A DNA stretch of 11,557 bases from Clostridiales bacterium (GTDB lineage: Bacteria > Bacillota > Clostridia > Christensenellales > Borkfalkiaceae). Both the position numbers and the translations under genes were made by a program. How positions within the stretch are numbered: the stretch's first letter is position 1; each line of letters begins with the position of its first letter. The stretch spans positions 1-11,557 of the forward strand of contig SVIK01000045.1 of NCBI GenBank assembly GCA_015069525.1. Direction: 5' to 3'. Below the pieces are notes generated by a model. That model was not told where the DNA came from, made no database searches, and saw nothing but the letters and a program-made list of their open reading frames with translations. This document shows positions 1-5,372 of the stretch, piece after piece.

Positions 1-409
1 CCGTTTCCCTTGCAGAAGCGCGCTCCAACACGTTTCTCGCATCCGTTTGTGCGTACTTGATAACGCCCGTTAAATCGGCATGACCAGGACGCACCTTCGT
101 CAAGGCTTTTTTCAACATCGCTTCTTCGTCGCACGCTTTGTCGGACATGCAGTTTTCCCAATTTGCATAGTCCTTGTTATAGATACAAAGGGTGACGGGA
201 CTGCCTAACGTTTCGCCGTTTCGAACGCCCGTTAAAATTTCTACGCCGTCCTTTTCTATCTTCTGTCTTCCGCCTCTACCAAAACCGCTTTGACGCAAAG
301 AAAGCTCTTTATTGATTTGCTCCAAATCAATTTTCAAATGCGCGGGCAAGCCTTCAAGGATAGCCACCAAAGCTTTGCCGTGCGATTCCCCTGCCGTCGT
401 TAATTTCAT
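1..409 (-). CDS. aroC: Chorismate synthase, N-terminal part (cut by window edge)
   Basis: Catalyses the last step of the shikimate pathway in the cytosol, converting 5-enolpyruvylshikimate-3-phosphate to chorismate with reduced FMN. The visible 136 residues begin MKLTTAGESHG, with the family's first signature (GESHG, residues 7-11). They continue through RQSGFGRGGRQKIEKD (39-54), GVRNGETLGSP (61-71) and VRPGHADLTG (106-115), and reach ERASARET (129-136), the flavin/phosphate-binding signature. The family is usually about 360-390 residues, so roughly the first third is present. The ATG at 409 is chosen because AAGGAG (415-420) lies 5 bases upstream and the N-terminus matches the family. The start is only 19 bases after the clpC stop, so it is probably cotranscribed with clpC. 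That is an uncommon neighbour; radA or other genes often follow clpC. Confidence 0.95.
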   Translation of the reverse strand, partial: MKLTTAGESHGKALVAILEGLPAHLKIDLEQINKELSLRQSGFGRGGRQKIEKDGVEILTGVRNGETLGSPVTLCIYNKDYANWENCMSDKACDEEAMLKKALTKVRPGHADLTGVIKYAQTDARNVLERASARET

Positions 410-421
410 AATTTCTCCTTC

Positions 422-439
422 TAAACGCCTATGCGTTTA
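422..439 (-). repeat. Hairpin at the clpC/aroC junction
   Basis: A perfect 7-bp inverted repeat (taaacgc 422-428, gcgttta 433-439) has a 4-base loop holding the clpC TAG stop. One base after the stem, on the mRNA, comes the aroC ribosome site AAGGAG. There is no U-tract, so it is not an intrinsic terminator. A ribosome finishing clpC would melt this stem and free the space in front of the aroC site, which suggests translational coupling. The repeat is directly visible; its role is inferred. Confidence 0.5.
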
Positions 440-3011
440 CCGAAAAGCTGTATTCTCCGCCCACGTAATCGAGCGTCACTTTACAGCCGTTTTGTATCCT
501 ACCGAGCAAAATTTCTTCCGACATTTTGTCTTCAATTCTCTTCCGCACTACCCGTTTCAACGGACGTGCGCCGTACTGCGGGTCATACCCCTCTTTCACA
601 ATCGCGTCGAGCGCCGTGCTCGTCACGGAAAGTGTAATACCGCGCTGTTCGAGCAAACGCTTCGAAAGGGAGGCAATAATTTTGCCTACGATTTGTCCAC
701 AGTCTTGCTCCGTCAATCGATGGAAGACGATTACGTCGTCCAAACGGTTTAGAAACTCCGGTTTAAAGCGTTCCTTTAACGCTTGCGTGACGCTTTCTTT
801 CATCGATTCGTACTGCTTTTCGTCCGCGCCGTTCATCGCCCTATCTTCGCTACCGAAACCGTACATGCCCGTACGAGCCTCCGGTTTTTCCGCCGCCCCT
901 GCGTTGGACGTCAAAATGATGACGGCATTTTTGAAACTGACCGTTCTGCCCTTATTATCCGTAAGCCGTCCGTCGTCTAAAATTTGCAAAAGCAAATTAA
1001 ACACGTCGGGGTGCGCCTTTTCGATTTCGTCGAACAAGATTACGCAATAGGGCTTGGTACGCACTTTGTCCGTCAATTGCCCCGTTTGCGAATCCTCATA
1101 CCCTACGTATCCAGGAGGCGCGCCGATAATCTTCGATACCGCTTGTTTTTCCATGTACTCGCTCATGTCCAAGCGAATCATTTGCTCTTCCGAGCCGAAA
1201 AGGTTTTCCGCCAAAGCTTTACAAAGGTCGGTTTTCCCCACGCCCGTAGGGCCAACGAAGATAAACGAGCCAATGGGGCGGGTAGGGTCTTTCAAGCCTG
1301 CACGCGCCCTACGAATTGCTTTTGCCACCGCCGTCACCGCTTCGTTTTGACCGATAATGCGTTTATGCAAGTCCGCTTCGAGGCGCATGAGTTTTTCCCC
1401 TTCCTCTTGCGTGATTTTCATCAAGGGAATTCGCATACGCGCGCTCACTATCCCTGCCACCTGTTCTTTGCCAATGGCAAGCCGTCCGTCGGGCAAAACG
1501 AGGGGTGCTTGCGCTTGTTTGAGCGCGGAGTATCTTTCTTGCGCGTCACGCTTTCTTTCAAAGGCGGACGTCGCCAAAGCGTATTCCCCGCTTCTTTCGT
1601 GTAAAATACGCTCCTCTTCGCAAGCGCGAATTTCGTATTCGAGTTCCTTTAATTCTGCTCCGCCGTCCTTTTGCACGCGTACGCGGGCGCAAGCCTCGTC
1701 CACCAAGTCAATCGCCTTGTCAGGCAAGAAACGGTCGGTTATATAACGGGCGGAAAGCTGTACCGCCGATTTTATCGCGTCGTCCGTGATAACGATGCCG
1801 TGATGTTCTTCATATTTTGCGCGCAAGCCTTTAATAATAGCTATCGTATCCTCTTGCGAGGGCTCGTCCACCTGCACGGGGGTGAAACGGCGTTCGAGCG
1901 CGCTGTCCTTTTCGATATATTTGCGGTATTCCTCAATCGTCGTTGCGCCGATAACCTGCAAATCTCCTCTTGCAAGCATGGGCTTTAAGATATTCGCCGC
2001 GTCCATACCATTGTCCGACGAAGCGCCCGCCCCAACGAGCGTATGAATCTCGTCAATGAACAAGATTACGTCGCCGTCTTGAAGCACCGCACCTATCATG
2101 TCTTTTAAACGTTCCTCAAAGTCCCCACGATAACGCGCACCTGCAAGCATACCAGGCAAATCGACGGAAAGCACCGTCTTATTATACAACTGCGGAGGCA
2201 CGTTGCCACTTACGATAAGCTGGGAAAGACCTTCGATAATCGCACTCTTACCCACGCCTGGTTCGCCCACCAAAACAGGGTTGTTTTTTAATCTTCTTGA
2301 AAGCACTTGGATAAGTTTTTCAATCTCTTTCTTTCTACCGATAACGGGGTCCATTTTTCCGCGTTTTGCCCGTTCGGTCATGTCAATGCCGTAGGAGGAA
2401 AGCTTCTCAACCGCTTCGCTTTTTCTACTGCCCTTGCTATACGCGTCGCCACGTTCTAACGTGGAAGAGGAATTATCCTTACGTTCCTCTTTCCTTTCTT
2501 CCTTTTGGAATAAATCGTCAAAAGAAACGTTTTCCTGCTCGAAGGGGGCGTAATTTGCGCGCGCCGTTTTTTCACGGGCTTTTTGCACCTCCAACATAAT
2601 CCGCTCCCTCGTAGCACCACGCAAACCCACGATATCGGTGAATAGATGTAAAAAACGCGTAGCCCAGCTATCGGGGACCTCCAAAATCGCATAGAGCATG
2701 TGCGCCGTAGTTGCGGGCAAACCGTCTTCTTCGGCAAGAAATACCGCCCTATCGTACATCTTTTGCGTACGCACCGTCAAACCGTCGTATTGTATCGATT
2801 TATTGAGCTTATCAATAAAAATCTGGGCGTAATCTTCCTTCTTTATCCCACAAGAGGTAAGCACCTGATAGGCGGAAGATTGGGGCATTTGTAAAAATGC
2901 GTAAACGAAATGCTCGCTACCTACGTAGCGCACTTCGTTTTGCACGGCAATATCGTTGACGAGCGCAAACGCTTTTCTTAAATTTTCCGAAGCTTTTGAG
3001 AGAGGATACAT
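429..3011 (-). CDS. clpC: ATP-dependent Clp protease ATP-binding subunit ClpC
   Basis: Hexameric AAA+ unfoldase that feeds substrates, including arginine-phosphorylated proteins, to ClpP. At 860 residues it is slightly longer than typical ClpC (about 810-820). Domains in order: Clp N-domain (1-145); a charged linker (about 150-205); AAA1 with Walker A GEPGVGKS (249-256), pore loop RYRG (293-296), Walker B VILFIDE (315-321) and ERRF (373-376); a UVR-like middle coiled coil (about 453-498); AAA2 with Walker A GPTGVGKT (587-594), pore motif GYVG (634-637), Walker B VILFDE (657-662), FLNR ending at 756 and sensor-2 GAR (814-816). A YGF loop (717-719) is the expected ClpP-docking tripeptide. Oddities are a two-residue insertion after GYVGYED and alanine at 103 where the second N-domain repeat normally has glutamate. 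The ATG at 3011 has AAGGGA 5 bases upstream and lies 34 bases after mcsB. Confidence 0.98.
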   Translation of the reverse strand: MYPLSKASENLRKAFALVNDIAVQNEVRYVGSEHFVYAFLQMPQSSAYQVLTSCGIKKEDYAQIFIDKLNKSIQYDGLTVRTQKMYDRAVFLAEEDGLPATTAHMLYAILEVPDSWATRFLHLFTDIVGLRGATRERIMLEVQKAREKTARANYAPFEQENVSFDDLFQKEERKEERKDNSSSTLERGDAYSKGSRKSEAVEKLSSYGIDMTERAKRGKMDPVIGRKKEIEKLIQVLSRRLKNNPVLVGEPGVGKSAIIEGLSQLIVSGNVPPQLYNKTVLSVDLPGMLAGARYRGDFEERLKDMIGAVLQDGDVILFIDEIHTLVGAGASSDNGMDAANILKPMLARGDLQVIGATTIEEYRKYIEKDSALERRFTPVQVDEPSQEDTIAIIKGLRAKYEEHHGIVITDDAIKSAVQLSARYITDRFLPDKAIDLVDEACARVRVQKDGGAELKELEYEIRACEEERILHERSGEYALATSAFERKRDAQERYSALKQAQAPLVLPDGRLAIGKEQVAGIVSARMRIPLMKITQEEGEKLMRLEADLHKRIIGQNEAVTAVAKAIRRARAGLKDPTRPIGSFIFVGPTGVGKTDLCKALAENLFGSEEQMIRLDMSEYMEKQAVSKIIGAPPGYVGYEDSQTGQLTDKVRTKPYCVILFDEIEKAHPDVFNLLLQILDDGRLTDNKGRTVSFKNAVIILTSNAGAAEKPEARTGMYGFGSEDRAMNGADEKQYESMKESVTQALKERFKPEFLNRLDDVIVFHRLTEQDCGQIVGKIIASLSKRLLEQRGITLSVTSTALDAIVKEGYDPQYGARPLKRVVRKRIEDKMSEEILLGRIQNGCKVTLDYVGGEYSFSVNA

Positions 3012-3045
3012 GTTTTTCCCTTATTTCTGTTATTCACTTTTTTCT

Positions 3046-4068
3046 TTATTTTGCCTTCACCACAAGCTCTGGCAAAACTTTTTGTACAATTTCCGCACGG
3101 ATAAAATCGCACTCCGTTTCGTTGGTCGTTTGCAAGCTGTTTTCCAAGCGGAAGGAAGCAGGACGCATATCTGCGATAAAATCGTTAAAATCTTGCATAT
3201 TCCTCGCCTTGAAAAAACCGAGCGCTATCCCTAATTTCACCTTGACGATAAGCGACGCCAACTCCTTTTGCGGGAGCAGTACGCAGTTCATAAGCGTTGC
3301 GTATGCACGCATGCAAAGGTCCTTTAACGAGAGTTCGTTTTGCTTTAACATACGTTCCCTTGCGCGGAGCTCTAAATCACAAAGCGTCATCGTCATCTTA
3401 TACATTTGCTCTAAAATCGCTTCCTCAGACAAACCCAAGGTGCGTTCGTTGCTGATTTGGTAGCTATACCCCTCTGCCGTCGTACCTTCGCCAAATATAC
3501 CACGGACGGTTAAGCCTCCCGCCTTTAATTGGGGAATAAAGTTCTCCAATTCTTTACTCCATGCAAGCCCTGGCAAGAACATCATTACCGAGGCGCGCAT
3601 GCCCGTACCAAGATTGCTTGGGCAAGCCGTTAAATAGCCTAATTTTTCGTCATATGCAAAACCAAGCCGTTCGTTTAAGCCTTCGTCTATCCCCACTATC
3701 TTTTCATACGCCTCGTATAAATTAAAGCCTTTGGCAATACATTGTTGGCGGAGATGGTCCTCTTCGTTGACCATGATTGAAATGGATTTGTTTTGGGCAA
3801 TAAACGCCGAGCTTATCCCTTTTCTACGGATTAATGCGGGGCTGATTAAATGCTGTTCCTGTAAAAGAATCGATTCCTCTTCGCTAAGCGTTGCAATATC
3901 GTTCTTTTGGAAATTGTCCAAATCGGCAAGCGTATGTTCCACAAGATATACGATTTCTTTGGCGAGCTTTGGCGTGAGTTTTTGCGGAAAAGGATACGCG
4001 GAAAGATTGCGGGCAAGACGAATTCGGGTGGACGTCACTATTGTTTGGATGGAAGCGAGCTGTGCCAT
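3046..4068 (-). CDS. mcsB: Protein arginine kinase McsB
   Basis: Phosphotransferase of the guanidino-kinase fold that phosphorylates arginine side chains on proteins, marking them for ClpC-ClpP in the cytosol. It has 340 residues against about 360 in Bacillus; the shortfall is mostly at the N-terminus. Visible motifs are STRIRLARN (13-21, ATP phosphate contacts), NEEDHLR (101-107, catalytic acids), CPSNLGTGMRAS with Cys149 (149-160), RGIFGEGTTAEG (189-200) and YQISNERTLG (203-212). The C-terminal phosphoarginine-sensing motif, RDXXRA in Bacillus, appears as CDFIRA (320-325). The ATG at 4068 is chosen because a full AAGGAGG (4079-4085) lies 10 bases upstream, inside mcsA; the reading frames overlap by 31 bases. 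McsA, its activator, is encoded just upstream and its partner ClpC just downstream. Confidence 0.97.
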   Translation of the reverse strand: MAQLASIQTIVTSTRIRLARNLSAYPFPQKLTPKLAKEIVYLVEHTLADLDNFQKNDIATLSEEESILLQEQHLISPALIRRKGISSAFIAQNKSISIMVNEEDHLRQQCIAKGFNLYEAYEKIVGIDEGLNERLGFAYDEKLGYLTACPSNLGTGMRASVMMFLPGLAWSKELENFIPQLKAGGLTVRGIFGEGTTAEGYSYQISNERTLGLSEEAILEQMYKMTMTLCDLELRARERMLKQNELSLKDLCMRAYATLMNCVLLPQKELASLIVKVKLGIALGFFKARNMQDFNDFIADMRPASFRLENSLQTTNETECDFIRAEIVQKVLPELVVKAK

Positions 4069-4505
4069 ATTACGTCACCCTCCTTTTGCGTGCGGAGTTC
4101 GTCTATTTTCTCCTCGTACACCGCCGCCGATTTATCGTCGTTTTCCCGATAGTATTTCTTCGCCATCATATTCAGTTCGTTCAATCTACGCTCTATCCTC
4201 GCGCTTTCCGTTTCGTACGCGCTTTTACCGCAATGCTTTTCCCCGCCTTGCATTTTCGTGATTACGGGGAATACGGCGTGCGCAAGCGTTTGATAGCATT
4301 GTGCACAACCTACGAGGCTACTCTTTTTAAATTGTGCGACCGTCGTGCCACAATAAGGACAGGCAGAGAGCGCTTCGCCCTCTTCCACGTAAACGAAGCC
4401 TTTATGATAGCATTCCAAACAAAAATACTCCGTTTGTTTTTTGCCGTTTTTAAGTGTTTCGTACGTTTTTGTCGCTTGATTTTTTTTGCACTTTCCGCAC
4501 AACAT
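4038..4505 (-). CDS. mcsA: McsA, zinc-finger and UVR-domain activator of McsB
   Basis: Activator and adaptor of the arginine kinase McsB, normally encoded between ctsR and mcsB. The 155 residues hold four CXXC pairs (C3/C6, C29/C32, C49/C52, C67/C70), consistent with two zinc sites as in the family. The segment CAQCYQTL precedes a linker with HCGKSA (91-96), where the family usually has an HxGK-type motif. A C-terminal UVR-like helical pair spans about 103-142. The ATG at 4505 fits the family start (MLCGKC), but no well-placed ribosome site is visible: AAGGGG lies about 14 bases upstream. Translation may therefore depend on the gene before it, whose stop is 36 bases away. The end overlaps mcsB by 31 bases. 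The assignment rests on the cysteine pattern, length and position. Confidence 0.93.
   Translation of the reverse strand: MLCGKCKKNQATKTYETLKNGKKQTEYFCLECYHKGFVYVEEGEALSACPYCGTTVAQFKKSSLVGCAQCYQTLAHAVFPVITKMQGGEKHCGKSAYETESARIERRLNELNMMAKKYYRENDDKSAAVYEEKIDELRTQKEGDVIWHSSLPSKQ
4079..4085 (-). promoter_or_regulatory. Consensus ribosome binding site of mcsB inside mcsA
   Basis: AAGGAGG lies 10 bases upstream of the mcsB ATG (4066-4068) and within the mcsA reading frame. It fixes the mcsB start. The GTG next to it runs into a stop after two codons, so it is not an alternative start. Confidence 0.8.
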
Positions 4506-4541
4506 ACTTTTCAGCCAAACCCCTTATTTTTTATATAGCTT

Positions 4542-5186
4542 TTACGCCGTTTCGTTTTTCTTCGTTTTTTTATCCTTCCTACCAAACAGAAAGCGGAAGA
4601 ATACCCATAATATTTCCAATACTTCCAACGGTATGCCAAGCAGGAATATCAGCCAAAGCGAACCGCTTTCTACCCCAGCCAAGCGGAGCGTTAAATACAC
4701 CGACAAAAGGAGCGACCATATCAGCGCGCTTACCGAAACGAAGCTTAAAAACCGATACCGCCATACCCCTGCATACACGATTATAACGATTGCGTTTGCC
4801 GATATCGCATAGATAAACGCCAACCACCAATCGAGCGTCGGCAACGCCATTTTCGTCGTGACGAATAGACAAGTGGCAACCAACCAAACAATCCCCGAGG
4901 AAAGCAACGTGACGAGGATACGAGAAGCCAAACGGCGTTTCTTTTGTTCCTGCACCTTTTTTGTCGCGTCTTCCCCAATCAATTCGTCCAACGTCACGTT
5001 GTAAATTTGCGCAAGCTGGATAAGCACGTAAACGTCAGGGACACCGTTGCCTTGCTCCCACTTCGACACCGATTTATCCGAATAGTTTATTTTTTCAGCT
5101 AACTCCGCCTGCGTGAACCCTGCCATCTTTCGATAGCAAACGAGGTTTTGCGCTATGCGGTTGTTGATTTCGTTAAAATTATCCAT
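4542..5186 (-). CDS. Membrane-anchored XRE-family HTH transcriptional regulator
   Basis: A 214-residue protein with an N-terminal XRE/Cro-type DNA-binding domain (about 8-70). The helix-turn-helix reads TQAELAEKINYSDKSVSKWE (25-44), and the domain ends with the common VTLDELIGED (64-73). A basic stretch (76-86) then leads into four likely membrane segments at about 88-110, 117-139, 145-170 and 176-201, followed by a lysine-rich tail. The membrane part has no recognisable enzymatic or sensor motif. The gene occupies the place where ctsR normally stands, 36 bases before mcsA, so it probably shares a transcript with mcsA-mcsB-clpC. It could regulate itself, the operon, or sense envelope stress; none of these is proven. 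The ATG at 5186 has no ribosome site and sits 6 bases after a -10 element, implying a leaderless mRNA. Confidence 0.88.
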   Translation of the reverse strand: MDNFNEINNRIAQNLVCYRKMAGFTQAELAEKINYSDKSVSKWEQGNGVPDVYVLIQLAQIYNVTLDELIGEDATKKVQEQKKRRLASRILVTLLSSGIVWLVATCLFVTTKMALPTLDWWLAFIYAISANAIVIIVYAGVWRYRFLSFVSVSALIWSLLLSVYLTLRLAGVESGSLWLIFLLGIPLEVLEILWVFFRFLFGRKDKKTKKNETA

Positions 5187-5194
5187 AGTACTAT
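5185..5194. promoter_or_regulatory. Perfect palindrome ATAGTACTAT over the predicted start point
   Basis: A 10-bp perfect palindrome runs from within the -10 element into the start codon of the XRE gene. This is where an autorepressor would block RNA polymerase. XRE dimers commonly bind short palindromes of this kind. The operator role is inferred; a 10-bp palindrome can also arise by chance. Confidence 0.4.
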
Positions 5195-5221
5195 CATACC
5201 ATTTTTTTTACGCCCCGTCAA
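5193..5221 (-). promoter_or_regulatory. Near-consensus sigma-A promoter of the XRE-mcsA-mcsB-clpC unit
   Basis: On the minus strand, TTGACG (5216-5221) and TATGAT (5193-5198) are separated by exactly 17 bases. TGG directly before the -10 gives an extended -10. Each hexamer matches consensus at 5 of 6 positions. The predicted start point falls on or next to the A of the ATG at 5186, since only 6 bases separate the -10 from the codon. The message would thus have essentially no 5' leader. No CtsR heptamer repeat or CIRCE element is visible here. Confidence 0.8.
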
Positions 5222-5240
5222 GTGTTGTCGCTAAATTTTA

Positions 5241-5256
5241 TTTTTATACATAAAAA
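5241..5256. repeat. A/T-rich near-palindrome upstream of the XRE promoter
   Basis: TTTTTATACATAAAAA is a 7+7 inverted repeat around a 2-base centre. It lies about 20 bp upstream of the -35 hexamer, where an UP element or an upstream operator could act. With only A/T arms, chance is a real possibility. Confidence 0.3.
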
Positions 5257-5316
5257 TACTCGTCAAAAAAACACGCGTATTAAGGGGTTTTTTCTCTTTT
5301 TTTCTATTGTGCACAA

Positions 5317-5353
5317 AAAAATTCGTCTTCCCAAAACGGAAAAACGAATTTTT
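5317..5353 (-). terminator. Intrinsic terminator after the Na/Pi cotransporter gene
   Basis: Perfect 10-bp arms (aaaaattcgt 5317-5326, acgaattttt 5344-5353) continue inward with ttcc/ggaa pairs. On the minus strand the stem is followed by a run of T. It begins about 20 bases after the stop at 5373. Because the arms are A- and T-rich at both ends, it may work in both directions. Confidence 0.75.
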
Positions 5354-5372
5354 ATTGCTTTTTATTAGGTTT

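Noticed and set aside
312..1746. Several plus-strand open frames of 68-206 codons
   Set aside because: They are antisense shadows of clpC and aroC. None shows a known motif or a ribosome site, and the minus strand carries a full set of ClpC motifs.
4041..4538. Plus-strand frame of 165 codons opposite mcsA
   Set aside because: Antisense to a gene with four CXXC pairs; the translation is rich in Phe and Arg without recognisable domains.
4579..4978. Two minus-strand frames within the XRE gene
   Set aside because: They run in other frames than the clear HTH and membrane protein and have no ribosome site or motif.
5265..5296. Possible second hairpin, aaaaaac / gtttttt arms
   Set aside because: The arms are almost only A/T with poor inner pairing, and the region lies behind a better terminator; likely chance.
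5187..5372. CtsR box or CIRCE element upstream of the clp operon
   Set aside because: No tandem GGTCAAA-type heptamers and no TTAGCACTC/GAGTGCTAA pair could be found on either strand.
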